A DNA stretch of 64,000 nucleotides, from assembly GCA_910575265.1 (NCBI GenBank), contig CAJTEA010000003.1, forward strand, positions 1 through 64,000. Direction: 5' to 3'. The notes below the pieces were generated by a model. The model was given only the letters and a program-made list of their open reading frames with translations. It was not told the DNA's origin and made no database searches. The DNA comes from Oscillospiraceae bacterium (GTDB taxonomy: Bacteria; Bacillota; Clostridia; Oscillospirales; Oscillospiraceae). Both the position numbers and the translations under genes were made by a program. The first letter of the stretch is position 1. Each line of letters opens with the position of its first letter. Shown piece after piece: positions 23,950 to 32,543 of this stretch.

Positions 23950-25626
23950 ATGAAACAGAAGATTTTTTTCGCGGCCCTGTCCGCCGCTCTGCTGTTGGGT
24001 GCCCTGTCCGGCTGCGCCGGGGGACTGGTGAACAACGTGAACGACGGCACAGTCAATACCAACCTGGAGCAGACCGAGTTCAACATTATGGGCGGCATCT
24101 CCGCCCTGTCCAGCGGCTATGAGAACAACGAGGTGCTCACCGCCCTCCAGGAGCGGGCCGGGATTCACATTACCTGGGAAACTATGAGCGACTCCCTGGC
24201 CGAACAGGTGAACATCCGCGTGACCGGCGGCCAGTACCCCGACGCCTTTATGGGAGTGGGCTTCTCCAACTACGATCTGGCCCGGTACGGGGACGACGGC
24301 ACCTTCCTGGACCTGACCCCCTACCTGACCCCGGATATCATGCCCAATCTGTGCGCCATTCTGGAGGAGCACCCGGAGATCCGGGCGGCGATCACCCAGG
24401 AGGACGGCAAGATCTATGGCCTGCCCTCCGGCGAGCAGATGACCACCGCCGGCATCGGCGCGGATATGGACGACGCCTTTTCCATCTTCTCCGTTCCCCA
24501 ATACAGCATGATTAACAAGGCGTGGCTGGACGACCTGGGCCTGGAGGTCCCCACCTCCCTGGACGAGCTCCACGACGCGCTGAAGGCCTTCAAGGACAAC
24601 GACATGTCCGCCAGATACTACGGCAACGCCCCCGGAACGACCCTGCCCATGACCACCGGCTTTGACGAGTGGTGCTGGGGACAGAACATCTTCTATTCCG
24701 GCTTCGGCTTTACCAACTGGCCCAACGACGTCATCAACGACCTCCATCTCAAGAGCGACGGCACCGTGGAATTTGTCTGCGCCTCCGACGCCTACCGGGA
24801 CTGCCTGACCTACTTCCATGACTGGTACGCCGAGGGGCTGATGGATGTGGAGATGTTCTCCCAGAGTGACAGCCAGCTCATTGCCAAGTGCCAGCAGGGC
24901 TATGTGGGCGTGTCCGTCTGGTGGTACATTGAGGAGCTGAAGGGGGAGTACGCCGAGGATTACGTATTCCTGCCGCCTCTCACCGGCCCCAAGGGCACCC
25001 AGTATGAGAACACCCGCGGCGTTACTATCCGCCCCGGCTCCCCTATCACCTCCGGCCAGCTGAACATTACAAACAAATGCAAGAGCCCAATTAACTTGCT
25101 GAAGTTCTATGACCTATGGTACAATGGGGAAACGGTTATGCAGCTGCAATATGGCCCCATCGGCGTGTTTTTCACCGGCCAGGACGAGTCGGGTATGTGG
25201 CTGGCCATCACCGAGGAGGAGGCCCAGGCCAAGTACGGCAAGAGCGCCGGAGAGGTTCGCAACGCCTATGAGACCATGGGCCCCAAGCTGATTCTGGCGG
25301 AGTATTACAACGAGGTTTTCTACATGGAGGACCGGGCTGTTGAGCGCCTCACCGACTTGGACCAGTTCTGGATGCCCTATGTGAAAGATACCTCCTTCTA
25401 TCCCGTGGACTGTGTGTTCACCGGGATGGAGATGGAGACCATCGACTGGCACAAGGCCGATTTTGAAGCGGCGGTCAAGGAGCAGGAGGGGCTGTGGCTT
25501 CGGGATGGTGGCCCCACCGACGCGGAGTGGCAGGCGTACAAGGACCACCTGTCCCAAAAGTGCGGCATGGACGACCTGCTCCAGGTCTATCAGGACGCCT
25601 ATGACCGCTACGCCGCCGCGAAATAA
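23950..25626 (+). CDS. LplA-type extracellular sugar-binding lipoprotein
   Basis: This 558-aa solute-binding protein has a signal with lipobox (MKQKIFFAALSAALLLGALS then GCAGG). The mature protein resembles LplA/YtcQ: NIMGGISALSSGYENNEVLT, TGGQYPDAFMG, DLTPYLTPDIMPNLCAILEE, GKIYGLPSGE, WLDDLGLEVPTSLDEL. It captures an oligosaccharide outside the cell for the two permeases upstream. The GH32 gene downstream suggests a fructan or sucrose-like ligand. GAGGAGGAG precedes the ATG at 23950. A hairpin follows the stop and may set the high ratio of binding protein to downstream enzyme. Confidence 0.92.
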   Translation: MKQKIFFAALSAALLLGALSGCAGGLVNNVNDGTVNTNLEQTEFNIMGGISALSSGYENNEVLTALQERAGIHITWETMSDSLAEQVNIRVTGGQYPDAFMGVGFSNYDLARYGDDGTFLDLTPYLTPDIMPNLCAILEEHPEIRAAITQEDGKIYGLPSGEQMTTAGIGADMDDAFSIFSVPQYSMINKAWLDDLGLEVPTSLDELHDALKAFKDNDMSARYYGNAPGTTLPMTTGFDEWCWGQNIFYSGFGFTNWPNDVINDLHLKSDGTVEFVCASDAYRDCLTYFHDWYAEGLMDVEMFSQSDSQLIAKCQQGYVGVSVWWYIEELKGEYAEDYVFLPPLTGPKGTQYENTRGVTIRPGSPITSGQLNITNKCKSPINLLKFYDLWYNGETVMQLQYGPIGVFFTGQDESGMWLAITEEEAQAKYGKSAGEVRNAYETMGPKLILAEYYNEVFYMEDRAVERLTDLDQFWMPYVKDTSFYPVDCVFTGMEMETIDWHKADFEAAVKEQEGLWLRDGGPTDAEWQAYKDHLSQKCGMDDLLQVYQDAYDRYAAAK

Positions 25627-25636
25627 GTAAGAATGC

Positions 25637-25661
25637 AGTCCCCCCTCCGTGAGGGACTGCA
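25637..25661 (+). terminator. Intercistronic hairpin after the binding-protein gene
   Basis: GCAGTCCC-N10-GGGACTGC forms an 8-bp stem right after the binding-protein stop. No T run follows, so it is more likely a partial terminator or mRNA-stabilising hairpin than a full stop. Confidence 0.6.
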
Positions 25662-25690
25662 AATCACAAGGATATTCGGAGGAATGTTCC

Positions 25691-27196
25691 ATGACCAGTG
25701 AACTGCTGCAAAAGGCCCGGGACTTTGAAGCCCAGTACGGCCCCCATATCCCTGACAGTGAGCGTCCCGCCTTTCACGCCACCCCCACCATCGGCTGGAT
25801 AAACGACCCCAACGGGTTTTCCTTCTACCAGGGGGAGTACCACCTGTTCTATCAGTACCACCCCTACTCCAACGAGTGGGGTCCCATGCACTGGGGGCAC
25901 CTGAAAACAAAGGATTTTATCCGTTGGGAGCGTCTGCCCGCCGCCCTGGCTCCCGACCGGGACTATGACGCCGCCGGGTGCTTTTCCGGCGGCGCGGTGG
26001 AGCTGCCCGATGGGCGGCAGCTTCTGATGTACACCGGCGTCCGGCGCGGCCACAACGCCGAGGGGTTTCTCCAGGACATCCAAACCCAATGCGTCGCCAT
26101 TGGGGACGGGGTGAATTATGAAAAGGTGCTGGATAACCCCATTTTAGACGCCAAGGACCTGCCTGAAGGGGGCAGCGCCATCGACTTCCGGGACCCCAAG
26201 GTTTGGCGGGATACGGACGGCGCTTTTTACGCCGTCATCGGAAACAGGACCGCCGATGGCAGCGGGGCGATTCTGTTGTATCAAAGTCAGGACGGCCTTA
26301 AGTGGGAGTTTGTCCGCGCCCTGGACGCCAGCCGAAACCAGTACGGCAAGATGTGGGAGTGCCCCGATTTCTTCCCCCTGGACGGCAAACAGGTGCTGAT
26401 TACCAGCCCTCAGGATATGACCCCGATCGGGCTGGAGTTCCACGCCGGAAACGGCACTCTCTGCCTGATTGGGGACTATGAACCCCAGGGGAAGGGGTTC
26501 GCGCGGCAGTACATTCAAGCGATTGATTATGGCATTGACTTCTACGCCGCTCAGACCCTGCTCGCCCCCGACGGGCGGCGGATTATGATTGCCTGGATGC
26601 AGAACTGGGACACCGCGGGGGCCAAGCCCTACCACTGCCGCTGGTTCGGCCAGATGACCCTGCCCCGGGAGCTGTCCATCCGGAACGGACGGCTGTATCA
26701 GAATCCGGTTCGGGAGCTGGAACATTATCGGGACTGCCACGTGGTCCACAAAAATATCCCGGTCCGCGGGGAAATCAACCTGCCTGGTGTCCGGGGACGG
26801 ATGCTGGATATGACGATCACCGTCCGCCCTACCGGTGTGGAACCGTACCGCTGGTTCCGCGTCCGGGTGGCGAAGGACGGGGAGTACGAGACGATCATTC
26901 GCTACCGTCCCGGCAACGGCACCCTGAAAATCGACCGCACCCGCGGCGGACTGCCCCGGGACATCGTCCACACCCGCAGCTTTTTGGTCCGGCCCCAGGA
27001 GGGGGCGATCAAGCTGCGCGTTATCCTGGATCGGTTCAGCGTGGAGGTCTTTGTTAACGACGGTGAACAGGCGGCCAGCACCGTTATCTACACCCGTCAG
27101 GAGGCGGACGCCATTACTTTTGAGGCGGGCGGCTCTGTGCTGATGGATGTGGAAAAATATGACTTGGTATTGGACGCCCGGAAAAGGGACGGGTAA
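25691..27196 (+). CDS. GH32 beta-fructofuranosidase / sucrose(-6-phosphate) hydrolase
   Basis: This 501-aa glycoside hydrolase of family 32 has the nucleophile motif GWINDPNGF, the FRDPKVW transition-state Asp and WECPDFF with the acid/base Glu. A five-blade propeller is followed by a C-terminal beta-sandwich (IKLRVILDRFSVEVFVNDGE). It cleaves terminal beta-fructosyl bonds in sucrose or fructo-oligosaccharides. No signal peptide, so it acts in the cytoplasm on imported sugar. AAGGATATTCGGAGG precedes the ATG. Last gene of the LacI-controlled operon; a strong terminator follows. Confidence 0.95.
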   Translation: MTSELLQKARDFEAQYGPHIPDSERPAFHATPTIGWINDPNGFSFYQGEYHLFYQYHPYSNEWGPMHWGHLKTKDFIRWERLPAALAPDRDYDAAGCFSGGAVELPDGRQLLMYTGVRRGHNAEGFLQDIQTQCVAIGDGVNYEKVLDNPILDAKDLPEGGSAIDFRDPKVWRDTDGAFYAVIGNRTADGSGAILLYQSQDGLKWEFVRALDASRNQYGKMWECPDFFPLDGKQVLITSPQDMTPIGLEFHAGNGTLCLIGDYEPQGKGFARQYIQAIDYGIDFYAAQTLLAPDGRRIMIAWMQNWDTAGAKPYHCRWFGQMTLPRELSIRNGRLYQNPVRELEHYRDCHVVHKNIPVRGEINLPGVRGRMLDMTITVRPTGVEPYRWFRVRVAKDGEYETIIRYRPGNGTLKIDRTRGGLPRDIVHTRSFLVRPQEGAIKLRVILDRFSVEVFVNDGEQAASTVIYTRQEADAITFEAGGSVLMDVEKYDLVLDARKRDG

Positions 27197-27263
27197 GCAA
27201 TGGAGGATAAACGGCTTACTGTGTTGGCCGCGCTGATTTGGCGAGAGTTATTTGCGGAGCGAA

Positions 27264-27300
27264 GGCCGCGGACGGTTTGGCGGACCGTCCGCGGCCTTTT
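27264..27300. terminator. Strong bidirectional terminator
   Basis: GGCCGCGGACGGT-N7-ACCGTCCGCGGCC makes a 13-bp perfect stem followed by TTTT. It separates the converging GH32 operon and isomerase operon. Confidence 0.9.
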
Positions 27301-27346
27301 ATCGGCGGAGCAATAGAATTTTGCGGTTGGTCCTTTGCCTGCCGCC

Positions 27347-28834
27347 TTATGCAAAGGGATTCTCAGTGGGATAGGGCAGGGTTTTGGGCTGGTTGTAGGC
27401 GATATCCTGGACGCCCAGGAACTTGAATACCTCAAACAGGGCCTTGCCGTAGTGGCCGAAGGCCACCGCGCCGTGGTGGGGGTAGCGCTTCTGGATGAGT
27501 ACATGGCGGTAGAACCGGCCCATCTCAGGAATGGCGAACACACCGATGCCGCCGAAGGAGCGGGTTTTGACGGGCAGCACCTCGCCCTGGGCGATGTAAG
27601 CCCGAAGGACCCCCTCGCTGTCGCACTGGAGACGGTAGAAGGTGATGTCGCTGGCGGCGATGTCGCCCTCCAGGGTGCCCCGGGTGAAGTCGGGCTCGGA
27701 GTCCTTGGGCTCCAGCAGCCGATGCTGAATCAGCTGGTACTTCACCGCCCGGTCGGCGCACAGCTTGCAGGACGGGGTGTTGCCGCAGTGGAAGCCCATA
27801 AAGGTGTCGGTGAGGGTGTAATCAAATTTGCCCTTGATGTCCTCCTCGTAGAGGGAGGCGGGGACGGAGTTGTTGATGTCCAGCAGGGTGACGGTGTCGC
27901 CGGAGACACACATACCGATGTACTCGCTGAGGGCACCGTAGATGTCCACCTCGCAGGAGACGGGGATGCCTCGGCTGACCAGGCGGGAGTTGACATAGCA
28001 GGGCTCAAAGCCGAAGGCCTCGGGGAAGGCGGGCCAGCACTTGTCGGCGAAGGCCACGTACTGCCGGGAGCCCTTATGGGCCTCCGCCCAGTCCAGGAGG
28101 GTGAGCTCCAGCTGGGCCATGCGCTCATTCATGTCGGGGTAGTAGCAGCCCTCGCCCATCTCCTTTGCCATATCGGCGCACACTTCCGGAATGCGGGGGT
28201 CGTTGGCGTGGGCCTTGTAGGCCACCAGCAGGTCCAGCTCGGAGTTCTCCTCGATCTCCACGCCGATCTCGTACAGGCCCTTGATGGGGGCGTTGCAGGC
28301 GAAGAAGTCCTGGGGCCGGGGGCCGAAGGTGATGATCTTCAGCTGGGACAGGCCAATCAAAGCGCGGGCGATGGGATTGAACTCGCCGATCATCTTGGCG
28401 ATATCCTCCGCGGTGCCCACGGGGTACTCGGGGATGAAAGCCTTCAGGTGGCGCATCCCCAGGTTGTAGGAGCAGTTGAGCATCCCGCAGTAGGCGTCGC
28501 CCCGGCCGTTGATCAGGTCGCCGTCTCCCTCGGCGGCGGCCACGTACATACAGGGGCCGTCGAAGTGTTTGGCGATGAGGGTCTCGGGGGTCTCGGGGCC
28601 GAAGTTGCCCAGGAACACCACCAGGGCGTTGCACCCGGCGTCCTTCACCTCGGCCACCGCCTTGAGCATGTCCTTCTCGTTCTCCACGGTGGTCTTGCAC
28701 TCGTGGATGTCCAGACCGTCCTTGGCACAGGCGGCCACAATGGCGGTCCGGCGGCGCTCAGACAGGTCGATGATGAAGCAGTCCCGAGAGACGGCGATGA
28801 TACCCAGCTTTACCTGGGGGATGTTAGTCAGCAT
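27347..28834 (-). CDS. L-fucose/L-arabinose isomerase-family protein
   Basis: This 495-aa member of the FucI/AraA structural superfamily interconverts aldoses and ketoses with a divalent metal. Features are KLGIIAVSRDCFIIDLSERR, GCNALVVFLGNFGPET, DADINGRG-like GDGDLINGRGDAYCGMLNC, KIITFGPRPQDFFACNAPIK, FGFEPCYVNSRLV, EVDIYGALSEYIGMCVSG and GFHCGNTPSCKLC. It is the last gene of an operon with a xylulokinase, so its product is probably a ketopentose. The substrate (D-arabinose, L-arabinose, D-xylose or L-fucose-like) cannot be fixed from sequence. GAGGAGGAATATTT precedes the ATG. Confidence 0.85.
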   Translation of the reverse strand: MLTNIPQVKLGIIAVSRDCFIIDLSERRRTAIVAACAKDGLDIHECKTTVENEKDMLKAVAEVKDAGCNALVVFLGNFGPETPETLIAKHFDGPCMYVAAAEGDGDLINGRGDAYCGMLNCSYNLGMRHLKAFIPEYPVGTAEDIAKMIGEFNPIARALIGLSQLKIITFGPRPQDFFACNAPIKGLYEIGVEIEENSELDLLVAYKAHANDPRIPEVCADMAKEMGEGCYYPDMNERMAQLELTLLDWAEAHKGSRQYVAFADKCWPAFPEAFGFEPCYVNSRLVSRGIPVSCEVDIYGALSEYIGMCVSGDTVTLLDINNSVPASLYEEDIKGKFDYTLTDTFMGFHCGNTPSCKLCADRAVKYQLIQHRLLEPKDSEPDFTRGTLEGDIAASDITFYRLQCDSEGVLRAYIAQGEVLPVKTRSFGGIGVFAIPEMGRFYRHVLIQKRYPHHGAVAFGHYGKALFEVFKFLGVQDIAYNQPKTLPYPTENPFA

Positions 28835-28868
28835 AAATATTCCTCCTCAAATTGGAAAATATGTTTCA

Positions 28869-29504
28869 TCAGATTTCGCCAGAAATATCTATATTTTTGC
28901 CCTTGAGACCAATGTGGGCCCCCTGAGAGGCTTCGCTGGATTCCGGATGGGCCAGCAGCCACTTGTTCCGGGCGGTGAGCCATTCATCCTCCTCGTTCAT
29001 GGGCTTCGCGCCGGGAACACCGGTGTTGGTGCCTCGGGGAAGGACCACCGCCACCCGGAAGCCCTCCTCCGCGTTGACATGGCAGGGGGCGTAGTGCAGG
29101 GTGGTGGCGTAGACCTCCACGGCCGCGCCGGCGGGGACCCGGAAGGCTTTTACCTTGGCGGTGTCCAGCGCGCCGCCCACAATTTCGTCCTGCTTGGCCA
29201 GCAGGAGGATGAAGTCGCCGGCGCCCACGTTGACCTCGCTGTCTCGGTGGTACTCCAGGCAGTTCAGCATGGTATTCCGGCCCCAGCACATACCCAGCTG
29301 GACGGGCATCCCGCCGTAGGCGTTGTTCTGGAACTGGCCATAGACACAGGTGGCCTCCAGGGCGGGGATACTGGGTTCATAGGCGACCCCCGTCTCCGGC
29401 AGGGGGATGGCCTTCATGGCGTTCAGGAGACATGTGGTGTCATAACCCTCCAACACCTTACCGTAGGGGATAAACTCTGGATCATGAATGGAATAAATAT
29501 TCAT
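28869..29504 (-). CDS. DUF4867 family protein
   Basis: This 211-aa protein of the DUF4867 family is usually encoded next to sugar isomerases. Features are IYSIHDPEFIPYGKVLEGYD, YEPSIPALEAT, MPVQLGMCWGRNTMLNCLEY, VGAGDFILLLAKQ and VPAGAAVEVYATTLHYAPCH with HVN. The pattern of short strands and conserved His/Glu suggests a cupin-like barrel, perhaps a sugar epimerase or mutarotase; this is inference. It lies 34 bp upstream of the isomerase and shares its transcript. Confidence 0.8.
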   Translation of the reverse strand: MNIYSIHDPEFIPYGKVLEGYDTTCLLNAMKAIPLPETGVAYEPSIPALEATCVYGQFQNNAYGGMPVQLGMCWGRNTMLNCLEYHRDSEVNVGAGDFILLLAKQDEIVGGALDTAKVKAFRVPAGAAVEVYATTLHYAPCHVNAEEGFRVAVVLPRGTNTGVPGAKPMNEEDEWLTARNKWLLAHPESSEASQGAHIGLKGKNIDISGEI

Positions 29505-29524
29505 ACTATCACCTGCTAAAATGG

Positions 29525-29797
29525 TTATAGGGTCTGGTCCTGGCTCAGCGCCTCTTCCTCCTCCGGGGTGAGTTCCGCCTGTATCAGGGCAGCGCGGTAC
29601 TGTCTCCAGGTAAACCAGCCGAAGGCGGCGGCCCCCGCGGCGAACAAACCGCCCGCAAGGTAAAACAGGGGCTCCTCCCTTCCGCGGGAAATCAGCTGAA
29701 CTCCTAAATAGAGCAGATAGACCAACACCAGGGTTCGGAGCAGCGCCTTTAGATCCGCCTGTTGCTTTCGGACCACATGGTAATGTTTTTTCGCCAT
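29525..29797 (-). CDS. Small two-helix membrane protein in the sugar operon
   Basis: This 90-aa protein starts MAKKHYHVVRKQQADLKALL and has two membrane helices (VLVYLLYLGVQLI, LFYLAGGLFAAGAAAFGWF) and an acidic tail (LTPEEEEALSQDQTL). The ATG at 29797 has AGGTGA upstream; a GTG at 29806 overlapping the xylulokinase stop is the alternative. Function unknown; it is conserved in position between xylB and DUF4867 here. Confidence 0.65.
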   Translation of the reverse strand: MAKKHYHVVRKQQADLKALLRTLVLVYLLYLGVQLISRGREEPLFYLAGGLFAAGAAAFGWFTWRQYRAALIQAELTPEEEEALSQDQTL

Positions 29798-29802
29798 GGC
29801 GC

Positions 29803-31281
29803 TCACCTGCTCAAATTGGGAAACACATTCTTCAATGCGGGATAAATGGTCCGGAACTGCTGGTAGTGGGCTTCATACCGGGCGGCGATCTCCGGGTCAG
29901 GGGTGACTACCTCGGCGGTATGGACCAGCTTCCCGCAGGCGTCGGCTACGGTGGGGTACAGTCCGTGGGCCACCATGGCCAGCATAGCCCCGCCCATGCC
30001 CGGACCCTGTTCCGACTCGGGGAGCTCCAGCTGGATGTTCAGCACGTTTGCCAGAATGGATTTCCACAGGGGGCTCTTCGCCCCGCCGCCGCAGAGCTTG
30101 CTGCGCTGGATGTTGATCCCCAGCGCCTTTGCCACCTCAAAGCTGTCCCGGATGGCGAAGGCCACCCCCTCCAGCACCGCCTGGGTCAGGTCGGACCGGG
30201 AGGTGTCCATGGTCAGGCCGGTGAAGGTGCCCCGGGCGCTGGTGTCGTTGATGGGGGAGCGCTCCCCCATCAGATAGGGCAGGAAGTAGACGTGGTTATT
30301 TCCCAGCTTTTCCGAGGTGATGTCTTTCTGCTCGGCGGGGTAGTCGGAGATCTGGTAGATTTTGTCCATCAGCCACTTGTTGCAGCTGGCGGCGGAGAGC
30401 ATGCAGCCCATCAGATGGTAATGCCCGTCGGCGTGGGCGAAGGCGTGGAGGGCGTTGTGGGGGTCTACCCCGAACTTCTCGCTGGAGATGAACACAGTGC
30501 CCGAGGTGCCCAGGGAGATGTTGCAGCCCCCTGCCCCCACCGTACCGGTGCCCACGGCGGCGGCGGCGTTGTCCCCCGCCCCGGCGCAGACAATCACTTG
30601 TTCAGACAGACCCAACTGCTTGGCTATGTCGGGCTTCAGGGTGCCCACGGCCTCATAGCTCTCAAAGAGCCTGGGCATCCGCGCCATAGTGATGCCGCAG
30701 ATATCCAGCATCTCCTGGGACCAGCGCCTGTGCGCCACGTCCAGAAGGAGCGTTCCGCTGGCGTCGGAGTAATCGGTGCAGTGGACGCCGGTGAGGATGT
30801 AGTTGATGTAGTCTTTGGGGAGCATAATCTTGTGGATTCCGGCAAAGAGCTCCGGCTCGTTCTCCTTCATCCACAGGATTTTGGGGGCGGTGAAGCCGGC
30901 GAAGGCGATGTTGGCGGTGAGCCGGGACAGCTTCTCCTTGCCAATTACGCGGTTGAGGTAGTCTACCTCTTTCGCTGTTCGGCCGTCGTTCCACAAAATG
31001 GCGGGACGGAGGACCTTGTCCTCCTTGTCCAGCGCCACCAGCCCGTGCATCTGGCCGCCCGCTCCGATGCCCGCCACCTGGGAGGCGTCAAAGCCGGTGA
31101 GCAGCTCCGGGATACCCTCCCAAACGGCTTTTTTCCAGTCCTCCGGGTTCTGCTGGCTCCAGCCGGGTTTTGGGAACTCCAGGGGATACTCCTTAGATAC
31201 GATGTTTTGGATGCCGCCCTCCCCGTCCATCAGCAGCAGCTTGACAGCGGAGGTGCCCAAGTCAATTCCGATATACAGCAT
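29803..31281 (-). CDS. xylB: Xylulokinase (FGGY family)
   Basis: This 492-aa FGGY carbohydrate kinase phosphorylates D-xylulose (possibly related ketopentoses) with ATP. The N-terminal ATPase motif is IGIDLGTSAVKLLLMDGEG. Xylulokinase-like GWSQQNPEDWKKAVWEGI, IGAGGQMHGLVALD, PAILWNDGRTAKEVDYLN, CAGAGDNAAAAVGTGTVG and GGGAKSPLWKSILANVL are all present. Length is standard. It feeds the pentose phosphate pathway and sits between the transporter genes and the isomerase in one reverse-strand operon. Confidence 0.92.
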   Translation of the reverse strand: MLYIGIDLGTSAVKLLLMDGEGGIQNIVSKEYPLEFPKPGWSQQNPEDWKKAVWEGIPELLTGFDASQVAGIGAGGQMHGLVALDKEDKVLRPAILWNDGRTAKEVDYLNRVIGKEKLSRLTANIAFAGFTAPKILWMKENEPELFAGIHKIMLPKDYINYILTGVHCTDYSDASGTLLLDVAHRRWSQEMLDICGITMARMPRLFESYEAVGTLKPDIAKQLGLSEQVIVCAGAGDNAAAAVGTGTVGAGGCNISLGTSGTVFISSEKFGVDPHNALHAFAHADGHYHLMGCMLSAASCNKWLMDKIYQISDYPAEQKDITSEKLGNNHVYFLPYLMGERSPINDTSARGTFTGLTMDTSRSDLTQAVLEGVAFAIRDSFEVAKALGINIQRSKLCGGGAKSPLWKSILANVLNIQLELPESEQGPGMGGAMLAMVAHGLYPTVADACGKLVHTAEVVTPDPEIAARYEAHYQQFRTIYPALKNVFPNLSR

Positions 31282-31344
31282 AATACGCTCCTAAATATCT
31301 CAGTCTGTCATAATTATACTACATTTCCCCCAAAACAGGAAGGA

Positions 31345-32526
31345 TTATTTCGCTCCAGACTTGCGGCTGGTGACTACGTCGAAGATAACGGCGATCAGGA
31401 GCACGCCGCCCTTGATGACGTACTTCCAAGCGTCAGGCAGGCCCATGATGGACATGCCCATGTTGATCACGCCCAACAGCAGAGCGCCGATGACCACGCC
31501 GCCTACCGTGCCGCTGCCGCCGTATGCGGAGGCGCCGCCGATAAAGCAGGAGCCGATAGCGTCCATCTCATAGGAGGTGCCGGTATTGCCGTCTACGGAG
31601 CCGATGCGGGCGGCCACCAGCAGGCCGCACAGACCGGCCAGCAGGCCCATGTTGGCGTAGGCGATGAAGTAAATCTTGTCGGTGTTGATGCCGGAGAGTT
31701 TGGTGGCCTTCTCATTGCCGCCCACAGCGTAGAAGTACCGGCCGAAGGCGGTTTTGGCGGTGATGAAGTTATAGATCAGGCAGACCGCCAGCACCCACAG
31801 CAGCATGACAGAGACGCCCCGGTACTGGCTGAGCATCCAGCAGTACCACAGGATCAGGGCGGCGATGATGCCGGACTTGGTAAAGTCGGCCAGGGCGCTG
31901 TTCTGGCGGTAGCCCTTTTTTGCCCGGTCCCGGCGGTTCTTCACGGTGCTGAAAATCACATAGGCCGCGGCGGCGGCGCCCAGAATGATGGGAGAGAGCT
32001 TGAGCGTTCCGTCGTCAAGGCCGGGGATCTTGATATAGGCGGTGAAGATGTTCAGGAAGGTGGGGTCCTGAATGGCCACGGTCTTGCTGTCCAGCACCAT
32101 ACGGCCCAGGCCGCGGAAGATGAACATGCCGCCCAGTGTGGTGATGAAGGGCGGGATGCGGACATAGCCGATCCAGTAGCCCTGCCACACGCCCACCACC
32201 AGGCCGATCACCAGACACAGCAGGATGACAGGAATGGCGGGCAGGCGCATATTGGTCACCATTACGGCGGCGATGCCGCCCACCATGCAGATCACCGAGC
32301 CGACAGACAGGTCAATATTGCCGCCTGTCAGGATGCACAGCAGCATTCCACAGGCCAGCACCAGCACATAGCCCTGCTGGAGCAGCAGGTTGGACATGTT
32401 CTGCGGCTGCACCATCATCCCCTTGGTCAGAACCGCGAACAGGACAAAGACCACCACCAGGGCGATTACCATGGCGTATTTGGTCAAAAACTTCACTAAA
32501 TCGAAGCTGTTTTTACTCTCAGTCAT
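31345..32526 (-). CDS. gguB: Multiple-monosaccharide ABC transporter permease GguB
   Basis: This 393-aa CUT2-family permease has at least ten membrane segments, including MLLCILTGGNIDLSVGSVIC and the family signature PFITTLGGMFIFRGLGRMVL. YAVGGNEKATKLSGINTDKI and EMDAIGSCFIGGASAYGGSG are the typical C-terminal motifs. It forms the channel for pentoses/hexoses with GguA and ChvE. The ATG at 32526 has AGGGAGGGTAAC upstream and directly follows the ATPase gene. Confidence 0.93.
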   Translation of the reverse strand: MTESKNSFDLVKFLTKYAMVIALVVVFVLFAVLTKGMMVQPQNMSNLLLQQGYVLVLACGMLLCILTGGNIDLSVGSVICMVGGIAAVMVTNMRLPAIPVILLCLVIGLVVGVWQGYWIGYVRIPPFITTLGGMFIFRGLGRMVLDSKTVAIQDPTFLNIFTAYIKIPGLDDGTLKLSPIILGAAAAAYVIFSTVKNRRDRAKKGYRQNSALADFTKSGIIAALILWYCWMLSQYRGVSVMLLWVLAVCLIYNFITAKTAFGRYFYAVGGNEKATKLSGINTDKIYFIAYANMGLLAGLCGLLVAARIGSVDGNTGTSYEMDAIGSCFIGGASAYGGSGTVGGVVIGALLLGVINMGMSIMGLPDAWKYVIKGGVLLIAVIFDVVTSRKSGAK

Positions 32527-32543
32527 ATTGTTACCCTCCCTTG

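Noticed and set aside
29866-32499. An 877-codon forward frame opposite xylulokinase and gguB
   Set aside because: Antisense shadow: rich in His, Gln, Gly and Val as expected from reversed GC-rich codons; the reverse-strand genes have full family motifs.
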